From contig CADAOY010000002.1 of assembly GCA_902789665.1 (NCBI GenBank), positions 331,820 through 395,819 of the forward strand: a stretch of 64,000 bases of DNA, written 5' to 3'. The notes under the pieces were generated by a model. That model did not search any database. It had not been told where the DNA came from and was given only the letters and a program-made list of their open reading frames with translations. Shown here in pieces: positions 50,613 to 59,179 of the stretch (its first letter is position 1; each line of letters begins with the position of its first letter). The position numbers and the translations under genes were made by a program. The DNA is from an uncultured Lachnospiraceae bacterium (GTDB taxonomy: Bacteria > Bacillota > Clostridia > Lachnospirales > Lachnospiraceae).

Positions 50613-51069
50613 TTCTTCCTCCTTCCTCCAGACCACTTTTAAGCAGCTGCAGCGCTTTTTTAAGTTTCCTGTTAACTGCAAATCTGGATATATTCATAAT
50701 TTTCCCAATCTCCGATGGAAGGTAGTCGTTGGCATATCTTAGAATAACTGCCTCTTTCAAATCATCCGGCAGCATCTTCATGACTTCCTTCAAAGCCAGG
50801 GAATCTATATTAATTTCATCCTGCTCTTCATCAGCTATATCTTCCAATGGAACATAAGACATTTCCGGATGGGGCCTTCTGTAATAATCTGCGCAGAGAT
50901 TTCTGGCAATTGCATACAGGTAAGGCAGTTCCTTACCTACATCTTTGTATGTATTGGATTCCCAGAATTTAAGAAAGGTTTCCTGGGTAATGTCTTCCGC
51001 GGTTTCCATGTTTCCGGTTTTCATATAGCAAAATCTGAGGAGCTTTGTATAATGTGAATTTAAATCCAT
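50602..51069 (-). CDS. Sigma-70 family (ECF-like) RNA polymerase sigma factor
   Basis: A 155-residue sigma factor. Region 2 is at about 12-75 (T-G-N-M-E-T-A-E-D-I-T-Q-E-T-F-L-K-F-W), and region 4 at about 100-150 has an HTH (L-P-S-E-I-G-K-I-M-N-I-S-R-F-A-V-N-R-K-L-K-K-A). I use the ATG at 51069 with AAGGAG seven bases upstream. First gene of the ABC operon and divergent from a lipoprotein with an RsgI-like domain, which suggests an envelope-signal circuit. Confidence 0.88.
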   Translation of the reverse strand: MDLNSHYTKLLRFCYMKTGNMETAEDITQETFLKFWESNTYKDVGKELPYLYAIARNLCADYYRRPHPEMSYVPLEDIADEEQDEINIDSLALKEVMKMLPDDLKEAVILRYANDYLPSEIGKIMNISRFAVNRKLKKALQLLKSGLEEGGRNDG

Positions 51070-51140
51070 TTTTATCTCCTTCAACATATAAAACGGAATT
51101 TCATGTATAAGTGTGCGCGTATTTAAGAAAAAAATCAAAT

Positions 51141-51168
51141 TTATTAAGACACTTTGGTGTGATATAAT
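51141..51168 (+). promoter_or_regulatory. Possible promoter of the zinc-finger lipoprotein gene
   Basis: TTATTA (51141-51146), 16-base spacer, TATAAT (51163-51168). A second TATAAT is at 51180-51185 without a good -35. Confidence 0.4.
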
Positions 51169-51204
51169 TATGTTGTGTGTATAATCACCGACGGGAGGGT
51201 GTAT

Positions 51205-52203
51205 ATGAAAAGAAAAATAACTATGATAATGGCAGCACTGTTGACTGCTTTTGTGTTTGCAGGCTGTATCGCTGATGAGGTGCCTGAAGGATATAACATA
51301 ATGGATGACACTGTTGTAAATGTACCGACAGAGACGAGTTCAGACGTAACTGACAGTGAGGAAGTGGAAACAACTGATGCATCTGAAGAAAAAGGATATG
51401 ATGTTATTCCTGAAGAATATGCCATGGTTGTTACCGTTTCAATCAACCCTGAAATTTCTTTATATCTTGATAAAGAATATAAGGTTATTGGATATAAGTT
51501 TGGCAATGATGATGCCATTGATGCTTATGCAGATAATAGTTCTGAGTTTATAGGTAAGTCTGCAGAAGATGTGACAGGAACTCTGGTTACAATAGCTGCT
51601 GAAAAGGAATACCTTAAGGATGATGGTAACGTTGATATTTCTCTTTCGGAAATTAAGGATGAGACTATCAAAGATGCAGCTGTTCTGACACTTATGAAAG
51701 ATGCGGCAACCGGTGTTATAGATGAGCAGGAATTAAAATGTGCTGTTAATGTAGAAGTTGCTGAGAGTATTCCTGCAGAAATTGAGGCTCCAAAAGTTAA
51801 GGTTACCTGCCCGGATTGTGGCGGAGTTGGAGTCATATGTCCGGGCGCACCGGATTCGGGTGATAAGATTACTCCGGGCGGATATATGGGCTGTGGTGGA
51901 GATGGAGAAGTGGAGTGCCTTAGCAAAATCCCCCTCTGCGAAAATGGAACCATTCACTGCGACCATTGCGGTGCTACAGGTAAAACAACATGTTTTGGAT
52001 GTGGCGGCAGTGGAGTTAATTCAGTAGATGGTGCCACATGTAATCACTGCGGCGGCTCAGGCTATGAAGCTTGTGAATATTGCAATGGTCAGGGAGTATA
52101 TACCTGTCCAAGATGCGGCGGCACAGGAATGATGACCTGCCCGACAATTGATAAGCATTATGAATGTGAGACCTGTCATGGAACAGGATATGTGGAAGAA
52201 TAA
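51205..52203 (+). CDS. Lipoprotein with RsgI-like domain and extracytoplasmic DnaJ-type zinc fingers
   Basis: A 332-residue protein. A signal ending F-A-G-C (Cys about 21) makes it a lipoprotein. Residues about 70-170 contain V-V-T-V-S-I-N-P-E-I-S-L-Y-L-D, like the periplasmic RsgI domain whose Asn-Pro bond self-cleaves. The last 130 residues hold many CxxCxGxG-type repeats (C-P-D-C-G-G, C-D-H-C-G-A-T-G, C-F-G-C-G-G-S-G, C-P-R-C-G-G-T-G), as in DnaJ. Zinc fingers on the outside are uncommon. The cytoplasmic anti-sigma part of RsgI is missing. Confidence 0.78.
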   Translation: MKRKITMIMAALLTAFVFAGCIADEVPEGYNIMDDTVVNVPTETSSDVTDSEEVETTDASEEKGYDVIPEEYAMVVTVSINPEISLYLDKEYKVIGYKFGNDDAIDAYADNSSEFIGKSAEDVTGTLVTIAAEKEYLKDDGNVDISLSEIKDETIKDAAVLTLMKDAATGVIDEQELKCAVNVEVAESIPAEIEAPKVKVTCPDCGGVGVICPGAPDSGDKITPGGYMGCGGDGEVECLSKIPLCENGTIHCDHCGATGKTTCFGCGGSGVNSVDGATCNHCGGSGYEACEYCNGQGVYTCPRCGGTGMMTCPTIDKHYECETCHGTGYVEE

Positions 52204-52226
52204 TAATTTACCGGAGGATAAAGGTT

Positions 52227-52781
52227 GTGGAAGAAATGCAGTTATATGTAGGAAGACCTGAGAATACAGAAGGGAGACTTCCAAGAGAAATTCATACATA
52301 TGATTATCTTGATAAACTGGGAATTGATTATCTTAGAACAGATCATGGCAGGGCAGACAACATGGAAGCATGTAATGAAATTGATGCGGTTTTGGGTGTA
52401 TTGATTTGCAAGAATTTGTTTCTTTGTAACAGACAAAAAACAAACTTCTACTTACTGATGATGCCGGGAGATAAGAAGTTTAAAACCAAGGAATTATCAT
52501 CTCAGATTAATTCTGCAAGACTGTCTTTCGCTGATCCTGAAGATATGCTTAAGTATCTTGACATCGAGCCCGGCGCTGTGAGCATAATGGGGCTTATGAA
52601 TGATACTGAGCATAAGGTTCAGTTACTGATAGATGAGGATGTACTTAAAGGCGAAGAGATAGGCTGTCACCCTTGTGTATGTACATCGAGTTTGAAGATT
52701 AAGACGAAGGATGTAATAGAAAAATTTTTACCGGCAACGGGACATGATTATGTGACGGTGCATTTGGTGGGGGAAGATTAA
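52227..52781 (+). CDS. YbaK/ProX-type aminoacyl-tRNA deacylase
   Basis: A 184-residue editing-domain protein that removes wrong amino acids from tRNA, most likely Ala or Cys from tRNA-Pro. Family pattern: H-T-Y-D-Y-L-D-K-L-G-I, C-N-E-I-D-A-V-L-G-V-L-I-C-K-N-L-F-L (with the expected Lys), F-Y-L-L-M-M-P-G-D-K and G-C-H-P-C-V-C-T-S-S-L-K-I. GTG start with GGAGG nine bases upstream. Its end carries the ribosome binding site of the next gene. Confidence 0.88.
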   Translation: MEEMQLYVGRPENTEGRLPREIHTYDYLDKLGIDYLRTDHGRADNMEACNEIDAVLGVLICKNLFLCNRQKTNFYLLMMPGDKKFKTKELSSQINSARLSFADPEDMLKYLDIEPGAVSIMGLMNDTEHKVQLLIDEDVLKGEEIGCHPCVCTSSLKIKTKDVIEKFLPATGHDYVTVHLVGED

Positions 52782-52782
52782 A

Positions 52783-53547
52783 GTGAGAATTGAAATATCA
52801 TTGGAAGATTATATAAAAGAATTGGATTTAATGGATAAACAATATGGGCAGGAGGAAGAACTGTATCCATTAATTAATATGATACTTAGGGCAAATTGTA
52901 ATCTGGATGGTTTGTCGTTGAGGGATGTGCATAATATTGTTAGAGCAGAGACGGATGAAATTACTTTAAAAAAAAGATCTTTATTATTTGGATTTGGTGC
53001 ATTCACGGATTTGGCAATTCTGGATTGTAATTATAATCCAAGCAATGATAATGAATTAGATCAAAATGAGAACATGCTTGGATGTGTTGAAATAAAAAAA
53101 TATTTTGTAAAAATGTTTGATTTTAATAAAGACCAATATAATTTTGGAGAATTGATTGACGAAGGTGATGAGTGTAGACAGATAATATGCGAACTTCTTT
53201 GGTTTGGTAAAACTATATTTACAAATGGATTATTGTGGTATTATTTGGAACTTGATTATGAAAAAGGTGATATTTACAATAGTGATAATTGTAAGCAATA
53301 TATTGGCTTGACTAAAAATAGAATGATAGAAATGGGAATCTATGACGAAAATAAAAAAGTAGGAAAAATTGTTTTAGAAAAAATCTTTGATGATGTTAAG
53401 GATAAAACTTTTAAGGTAAAACAAATAGGAAATATAATAAAAGAAAAAAAACGTTCAAAATATAACATCGAACAGTGGAATCGATTGAAATACAATCTTT
53501 CAGTTATTGACTGGGAAACTAACGATAATATAAGTAAATTTATATAG
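52783..53547 (+). CDS. Putative PD-(D/E)XK restriction-like protein
   Basis: A 254-residue protein, more AT-rich than the gene before it. I infer a PD-(D/E)XK fold: F-G-A-F-T-D-L-A-I-L-D supplies the Asp, G-C-V-E-I-K-K the E-x-K, and R-Q-I-I-C-E-L-L-W-F-G-K-T-I-F-T-N-G-L-L-W the Q plus the TNG-W strand seen in type I/III-like nucleases. The C-terminus is Lys-rich. GTG start one base after the ybaK stop, using GGGGGAAG. First of a tight three-gene set with the polymerase-like gene. Confidence 0.55.
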   Translation: MRIEISLEDYIKELDLMDKQYGQEEELYPLINMILRANCNLDGLSLRDVHNIVRAETDEITLKKRSLLFGFGAFTDLAILDCNYNPSNDNELDQNENMLGCVEIKKYFVKMFDFNKDQYNFGELIDEGDECRQIICELLWFGKTIFTNGLLWYYLELDYEKGDIYNSDNCKQYIGLTKNRMIEMGIYDENKKVGKIVLEKIFDDVKDKTFKVKQIGNIIKEKKRSKYNIEQWNRLKYNLSVIDWETNDNISKFI

Positions 53548-53557
53548 GACAAATTAA

Positions 53558-56500
53558 ATGACTCAACCAACAATAATTACAATCAAAGCAACTAAATTAT
53601 TCACTTATTATTACAAAGAAAAAGGGGCAGAGAAAAAGCCCCTTTATTTGGATGCAAGAAATAAATATAAGTTTGGTCAGGTTATTAAACAGACTGATAC
53701 CATGGATGAATGTCCGCTTCTTTATCAGCTTGTGAATTCAGATACATTTAAAGAAAGTAAAACTGACACAGAAAACACCAGAGACTGGCTTCATGATAAA
53801 TTATTTATTATGGATTTTGACGGAGTTTTTGTGCGTAATTTAAGCGCCAATGACTCCGTTAATGCGAAGCGTTGTTATAATTTAGCAAGAGCGAAAGATA
53901 TAGTTGAAAATGGTATAGACATTCAGTTTTCAAAAGACACTAAAGTTCATTTTGTTCCATTTGATAAAAGTGGTAACATGAGCAGACAAAGCCGTATTAC
54001 TTTTATTAATGAGGATTATTATGAAGAACTTAATAAAAGACTTAATCTGGATATAGACTTTGGTAAAATCAGCGTAATTCTGAGTAAGTTCTATGCTTAC
54101 AGAGGATTATATCTTTCTTCATCTTCCAGGGTTAATCATAAAAAAATCAAAATAACACCAGAGACTCTGGTTATCATAAAAGATGTAAGAAAGAAGAAAC
54201 TCTCAAAAAATAATGAAAGTATAGTTTTAGGACCTTCATATGAAAGGGATGTTCCTATTGTAAGCGCAGAAAAGGGCGCGTTTATTGAAGAATCAAATAC
54301 ACAGATGTGGAATTTTACACCTGTCGAAAAAAAAGAACTTGAGCACACCGAAACACCTTTCGATGGTGTTGGATTAATTTCTCCTGAGTACTCTAAATAT
54401 ATAAACGAGTCATTGAATATTGATGGCGCTTCGTCTTACCAGGTGAGAATGCCTTTTGTAAAAGGTATGCTCCACTGTGTTGATTTTAAAGGATTCTTAA
54501 GTGAGCACGATACCGAAAACATGCAGCAGGATTCATATGAATATGAGGATGCATTTGGAATAAACAGAGATTTAAAGAAAGCCCAGATTCTTCTGACTGA
54601 AAGTATGTTTAAGGGGATGAAGTGGCTGACAGATTATTGTCATAGTAACGATGTTGATGATCCGATGGAATATTACTGCAGGAAATTTAATGAGTACGAA
54701 CATGCGTTATATATTTCAGGTACAAACCTTCCTTACGGACATTCAGAATATACGCATCTGAATTATCAGTTTTTAAATACACTTAACTTAAGTGATGTTC
54801 AATTTAGCAGGATAATAAACAGACACATTAATTTCATTCAAGATCCGAAAACATATATCTGTAAATGGAATCCTTCGGAAAGTGCAGATTATGATTCTAA
54901 AAAAATATCATATAATAATCCTTCGTGGAAGGAAGCTCTTAAGACAGATCCGGTATTTGAAAAAGATAAATTTATTAAGCAGCAAATGATTTATACAAAA
55001 AAAGGCCTGATAACCAAAATTGCAAAAGGCAAAATCACCGTCCCTGGACAAACACGTTTTTTATGCAGGGATTTGTTGCCTGTTCTTGCCTGCCTGATTA
55101 AAGATGAAAAAGAAGCTCAAAAGTTTTATAAACGTGTGTTGTATCACAGATTTTATATGCCTGCTGCTAATCTTAAGTACAACAATTATTATGCATTTTT
55201 CAGAAGTCCGCATTTATCAAGAAATGAAGAGTGCATGCTCAAACCTTTTGTAAAACTGGCTAAAGATGAAGAATTAGATTCACGTGATGCTCATGTAAAA
55301 TATGGTGATTATCTGGCAAGGTATGATAAATATTTCGGTCATCTTACAGGGGTTGTGATGGTGCCAAGAGGGTCTATTATTCCGCTATGTCTGGGCGGGG
55401 CTGATTTTGACGGTGATCTGGTGTCTGTTGTTTTTGATGAGGATATAGTTTCTGCAGTTAGAAATGCCTGCTATGAATCAGGTTTTGATGTGCCTCCTAA
55501 AAGAAAAATTCCTGTAGTGCGAATCCCCGATACCAAAAAAGATCAGGTTGCAGAACCAGTACCTGAATATGTTCCATTTGAACACCTGGAATATACTTTC
55601 TCTAATTCAATAGGTTTATTGTCTAATCTGGCGATTAAGACTGGTCAGAAAGAATATGGACGACATATAAATCATAAAGTAGAATCTGGTAGTTGCTGGA
55701 AGTGTACTGTTTTGACAGGTCTTGAAATTGATGCTGCCAAGAATGGTATTCACCCGGATTTACAATCTATTGGCGATAGCATCTATTCTTATGAAAAGGC
55801 AGAGTACCTGAGGTTTCTTGATAAGTTTGACAGAATTAGAACTCGTTACAATTATGATTTTGATAAGTTGCAAGTAAGTATTACTGATGATAAACGATTT
55901 GAATTTAAGGTCGGAGATTACACCACTGATTGTGCTATTTGTGAGCAAACTTACGGAACAAGAATCAATGAACTTCCATATTACTTTGAGAAGGAGTTTA
56001 ATAATTACAAAAATGAATCTGATGAAAGTGAAAACGAAAATATCAGATTTGTTTATGATTGCAAAATTACAAAGGAAGAAAAAGAAAAGTATATTAAGAA
56101 CATAAATGATGTTTGCGCATTGTATTTTAAATACAGGTCTTTGATTCGTTCTATTGATTATGAGAAGAATAAATCGTCATTTGGAGAAATACACTTAAGC
56201 AAACTTGTTTCAAAAAAATATGATGAAGAAAAGACCGTAAGAATAAACGAAGATGTAATTAAAGGCCTTGTTGATAAAATAGAACAGGCACTTCCGGATG
56301 ATATTGAAAGAGTAAAAAATAGCGTCAATGATTTGAAGTGGCAATTCCAGCCAAAAGAGAAAAGAGCAGATGCCCTTGAGAAAATTATTGGTAAAGATTT
56401 CGATGTAAATATACTCAGTGATGATGAAAAGACATTTCTGTTTTCGTTTGATCAGCATGGTTATAAATCTCTTTGGTATATCCTGGATATTTGCGATAAA

Positions 56501-56824
56501 AGAAGAATAAAATCATATAGTGATATTAGAGATGATAAGAAAATTGAAGAGATAAATAATCCGATGCTTACTGAACTGATTGAGAAATTGGAAGAAGTTG
56601 CGACTTCACTTTATTACTTCCAAATTATTGATGCAGAGCATGAAATATATTCTTTATGTAAGGATAAATTAAAGAATATAGTGAAAATGGCAAATATTAA
56701 AACCGAAGCCAAGATTGCCATTATGTATGAAGCAATCGGAAGTGATGTGACGCTTGCAAGATTTTTCTGGGATATATTTAACTTTGATGAAATCCAAAAA
56801 TGTAAGATGGAAGGGGGAGAGTGA
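53558..56824 (+). CDS. Putative DFDGD-type (YonO/RNAi RdRP-like) RNA polymerase
   Basis: A 1088-residue protein. Residues 616-620 are D-F-D-G-D inside L-C-L-G-G-A-D-F-D-G-D-L-V-S-V-V-F-D, preceded by H-L-T-G-V-V-M-V-P-R-G-S. This matches the catalytic barrel of eukaryotic RNAi RNA-dependent RNA polymerases (G-G-D-L-D-G-D) and of phage YonO/crAss-like single-chain polymerases, where the three Asp bind Mg. An earlier F-Y-A-Y-R-G-L-Y-L-S-S-S-S-R region (about 187-200) resembles their Y-R-x-G-x-K-G segment. Length suits the family. Template and product are unknown. AGGA lies upstream; flanked by a nuclease-like gene and an unknown gene. Confidence 0.7.
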   Translation: MTQPTIITIKATKLFTYYYKEKGAEKKPLYLDARNKYKFGQVIKQTDTMDECPLLYQLVNSDTFKESKTDTENTRDWLHDKLFIMDFDGVFVRNLSANDSVNAKRCYNLARAKDIVENGIDIQFSKDTKVHFVPFDKSGNMSRQSRITFINEDYYEELNKRLNLDIDFGKISVILSKFYAYRGLYLSSSSRVNHKKIKITPETLVIIKDVRKKKLSKNNESIVLGPSYERDVPIVSAEKGAFIEESNTQMWNFTPVEKKELEHTETPFDGVGLISPEYSKYINESLNIDGASSYQVRMPFVKGMLHCVDFKGFLSEHDTENMQQDSYEYEDAFGINRDLKKAQILLTESMFKGMKWLTDYCHSNDVDDPMEYYCRKFNEYEHALYISGTNLPYGHSEYTHLNYQFLNTLNLSDVQFSRIINRHINFIQDPKTYICKWNPSESADYDSKKISYNNPSWKEALKTDPVFEKDKFIKQQMIYTKKGLITKIAKGKITVPGQTRFLCRDLLPVLACLIKDEKEAQKFYKRVLYHRFYMPAANLKYNNYYAFFRSPHLSRNEECMLKPFVKLAKDEELDSRDAHVKYGDYLARYDKYFGHLTGVVMVPRGSIIPLCLGGADFDGDLVSVVFDEDIVSAVRNACYESGFDVPPKRKIPVVRIPDTKKDQVAEPVPEYVPFEHLEYTFSNSIGLLSNLAIKTGQKEYGRHINHKVESGSCWKCTVLTGLEIDAAKNGIHPDLQSIGDSIYSYEKAEYLRFLDKFDRIRTRYNYDFDKLQVSITDDKRFEFKVGDYTTDCAICEQTYGTRINELPYYFEKEFNNYKNESDESENENIRFVYDCKITKEEKEKYIKNINDVCALYFKYRSLIRSIDYEKNKSSFGEIHLSKLVSKKYDEEKTVRINEDVIKGLVDKIEQALPDDIERVKNSVNDLKWQFQPKEKRADALEKIIGKDFDVNILSDDEKTFLFSFDQHGYKSLWYILDICDKRRIKSYSDIRDDKKIEEINNPMLTELIEKLEEVATSLYYFQIIDAEHEIYSLCKDKLKNIVKMANIKTEAKIAIMYEAIGSDVTLARFFWDIFNFDEIQKCKMEGGE

Positions 56825-56826
56825 TT

Positions 56827-57804
56827 ATGCTTAATGAAATAATCGAATTAGAGGCATATATGGGCGATCCCAGAATGGATAAACCAAGACTTCAGCCTAA
56901 TCTTCTTACAGATAATTTTGGAAAGAAAAACAAAGAATATAAATTGAATGGTTTGGATCAGATTCTTACTGTTATTGCCAGAGGATTTATTTTTGCTGAG
57001 TTAGAGGATGAATTAAAGACAGGAAAAAGAGTAATCACCGATGAAGAAATTTCTACAGTTAAAGATGCATTAAACAGATGGTGTGGATTTAAGGTAGAAA
57101 TGGTAGGTGATACTAAAAAAGTTGATGAATGGTTTAATAAATACCCGAAAGCCAATGACTATCTTAAAAACTTTTGGGAATATCATCATAAAAAGACAAG
57201 TGATAAAAATCTGACATGGGAAGAATGCGAGAAAAAGTGGAGTGATAAATATAATTCCAGGAACAGTTACCAGGCTGAGTCTGTTACGTTTGATAATATT
57301 ATTGCCTCAGCTTTGAACGCAGGCCCATTAAAAGAAAGATTATGCATTATCAAGAAACCGGATGAAGATGCATTACTTAAAAAAATTATAAAAAAACCGG
57401 ATGCTTTGTATGATTACCTGTTTACTGAATATGATGGAAATCCTCAGAAGAAAACAAAAATCAGAATGCTTCGTAATATTATAACTTTTCTTATGCTTAG
57501 GAGTGAGGAGGGTGAGAATAAAAAAGAAGTTCTTCTACCAAAACTCAGACTGTTCGGATGGTATGGAACTGACGATACTGATGGTAAAATTTATAAGTGG
57601 TATTTAGAGGCTTTTAAATATAATGATGAGAAAATAATGTATGCACTTAGTGGCGCGGATTATACGAAGTTTGGAATAAGGGAAGATTACCTTAAAAAGT
57701 TCGGATTTGCAATTATTGATGCCAATGATAAAAATAAATATATTAAGGACTATCTGATACTAAAGGATCCGGGATATGGAGATGAACCATTTGAAGTATT
57801 GTAA
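56827..57804 (+). CDS. Unknown protein, third gene of the polymerase operon
   Basis: A 325-residue soluble protein, rich in Lys, Asp and aromatic residues. No motif is recognised; notable stretches are F-W-E-Y-H-H-K-K-T-S, L-R-L-F-G-W-Y-G-T-D-D-T-D-G-K and a Lys-rich middle that may bind nucleic acid. It starts two bases after the polymerase-like gene's stop, behind GGGGGAGA, and is followed by a hairpin. The coupling suggests a dedicated partner of the polymerase-like protein. Confidence 0.7.
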   Translation: MLNEIIELEAYMGDPRMDKPRLQPNLLTDNFGKKNKEYKLNGLDQILTVIARGFIFAELEDELKTGKRVITDEEISTVKDALNRWCGFKVEMVGDTKKVDEWFNKYPKANDYLKNFWEYHHKKTSDKNLTWEECEKKWSDKYNSRNSYQAESVTFDNIIASALNAGPLKERLCIIKKPDEDALLKKIIKKPDALYDYLFTEYDGNPQKKTKIRMLRNIITFLMLRSEEGENKKEVLLPKLRLFGWYGTDDTDGKIYKWYLEAFKYNDEKIMYALSGADYTKFGIREDYLKKFGFAIIDANDKNKYIKDYLILKDPGYGDEPFEVL

Positions 57805-57813
57805 GCTGATAAG

Positions 57814-57839
57814 AATTTTACCCGAACTTGGGTAAAATT
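57814..57839 (+). terminator. Hairpin ending the polymerase operon
   Basis: 10-bp perfect stem aattttaccc/gggtaaaatt with a 6-base loop; the T-rich part lies at the end of the second arm. Confidence 0.6.
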
Positions 57840-57841
57840 TA

Positions 57842-57870
57842 TTGACAATGATTAACCCTCTTTTTATGAT
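57842..57870 (+). promoter_or_regulatory. Promoter of the HTH-Uma2 gene
   Basis: TTGACA (57842-57847), 17-base spacer, TATGAT (57865-57870). An inverted repeat aaccctc/gagggtt (57854-57860, 57881-57887) spans the -10 box and the ribosome binding site, a likely operator for the gene's own HTH. Confidence 0.7.
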
Positions 57871-57892
57871 GTAATAAAAGGAGGGTTTTTCT

Positions 57893-58783
57893 ATGGATAT
57901 TAGTGAATTAAAAAATAGAAAGAATAAGTTAAAACTCACAACCCATCAGCTTGCGGAACTTGCAGGTGCTCCTTACAGTACAGTTAGCAAAATCATGACC
58001 GGCGAGACGAAGAATCCGTCATATGTAATTATTGATAAAATAGATAAAGCACTTTCGAGTGAGGAGATGAAAGTCAGGCTTAAAACATATGCTGATGAGT
58101 GGCAGCAGCACATTAAGGAACATTCAAAAGAAGATGTGGATCAGTGGGAATTTGAAAAAGAGTACAGGAAGAAACATCATCTTAGTGATGATCCGATTCC
58201 ATATGCGGTATCTGTTACAGATAAAGATTATGATTATGCCATGGAGATGGAAAAGACGAAGGGCAAAAGGGTGACGGCGGAGATTTTGTCCATGTTTGAT
58301 GAAAAACAGAGAATTGAACTCTTAGATGGCAGGCTAATCTTTAATAATTCGCCAACACTGGAACATCAGAATCTGGTTATGAGTATTGGTAAGAAGATTG
58401 ACAGGTTCATTGATGATAATCACGGAAAGTGCCGGATGATTAACGTGGATGTTGATGTCAGGCTCGATGAAGATGATTATACTGTTTTGATTCCGGATAT
58501 AATGGTTATCTGTAATCCTGAGATTATCCGGAATGATGGTGTTTGGGGAGTGCCTGACTGGGTGATAGAGGTTACATCTCCAAGCACAAAGAAAATGGAT
58601 TATGGCAGGAAAATGCACAAATATCTTTTATCCGGGGTGAGAGAGTATTGGATTGTGGACCCGCAGGAAGAAAAGGTGGTGGTTTATACAGAAGGAGAAC
58701 TTGTGGTAGCACATTTATATTCTTTTGATGACGAGATTCCTGTATATATTTATGATGGGAATTTGAAGATTAAAATCAGATAG
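57893..58783 (+). CDS. XRE HTH fused to Uma2-type PD-(D/E)XK nuclease domain
   Basis: A 296-residue two-domain protein. Residues about 4-55 are an HTH (T-T-H-Q-L-A-E-L-A-G-A-P-Y-S-T-V-S-K-I-M-T-G). Residues about 125-290 form a Uma2 (DUF820) domain with E-L-L-D-G-R-L-I-F, V-L-I-P-D-I-M-V-I, W-V-I-E-V-T-S-P-S-T and Y-W-I-V-D-P, giving the PD and E-V-x-S elements. Uma2 proteins are abundant in cyanobacteria and rare as regulators; a DNA-binding and cutting or DNA-binding and sensing fusion is possible. Own promoter. Confidence 0.85.
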   Translation: MDISELKNRKNKLKLTTHQLAELAGAPYSTVSKIMTGETKNPSYVIIDKIDKALSSEEMKVRLKTYADEWQQHIKEHSKEDVDQWEFEKEYRKKHHLSDDPIPYAVSVTDKDYDYAMEMEKTKGKRVTAEILSMFDEKQRIELLDGRLIFNNSPTLEHQNLVMSIGKKIDRFIDDNHGKCRMINVDVDVRLDEDDYTVLIPDIMVICNPEIIRNDGVWGVPDWVIEVTSPSTKKMDYGRKMHKYLLSGVREYWIVDPQEEKVVVYTEGELVVAHLYSFDDEIPVYIYDGNLKIKIR

Positions 58784-58790
58784 TTAAGTG

Positions 58791-58845
58791 TTAAATATAT
58801 AGTCCGGCAAAACTGACTATAAACAATTAAATATATAGTCCGGCA
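58791..58845 (+). repeat. 19-base direct repeat pair
   Basis: ttaaatatatagtccggca occurs at 58791-58809 and 58827-58845. The second copy can also form agtccg/cggact with downstream bases. Lies between the HTH-Uma2 gene and a terminator. Confidence 0.7.
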
Positions 58846-58867
58846 TAAAACGGACTTTAATGTTGAA

Positions 58868-58902
58868 AGTCGGGTGAATCGTAATGATTCCCCGGCTTTT
58901 TT
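58868..58902 (+). terminator. Rho-independent terminator
   Basis: Stem agtcggg-tgaatc with gattc-cccggct (one bulge, one G-U) and T6. Ends the HTH-Uma2 transcript. Confidence 0.8.
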
Positions 58903-58950
58903 GTGCGAGTAGGGAACTCTACTCGATTGTGCAGAAAGGAGGCATTGATA

Positions 58951-59160
58951 ATGGAAAACAAAAGAAAGGAGGCAGGAAACATGGAAGAATATTGTCCAAT
59001 CTATGAACTTGAAGAATTAGAAAAGTGTTACGGCTTTGAGTCTGAAGATGATGAAGAATTATCAGAAGGTGAAATCTGGGACGAAGTTATGTTTGACTTC
59101 TTCCCAAATGCTGACGAGTCAGAACTTGAAGACGAATTAGACAGTTGGTTTAACGATTAA
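58951..59160 (+). CDS. Small acidic protein with two possible starts
   Basis: A 69-residue very acidic protein (C-terminal half mostly Glu/Asp: E-S-E-D-D-E-E-L-S-E-G-E, D-E-S-E-L-E-D-E-L-D). Two starts, at 58951 and 58981, each have their own AAAGGAGG, the second made from the codons K-R-K-E-A, so two forms differing by ten residues could be made. No family recognised. An acidic, DNA-mimic-like composition is noted but proves nothing. The next gene follows by 19 bases. Confidence 0.65.
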   Translation: MENKRKEAGNMEEYCPIYELEELEKCYGFESEDDEELSEGEIWDEVMFDFFPNADESELEDELDSWFND

Positions 59161-59179
59161 TTAATGGAGGTAATTTATT

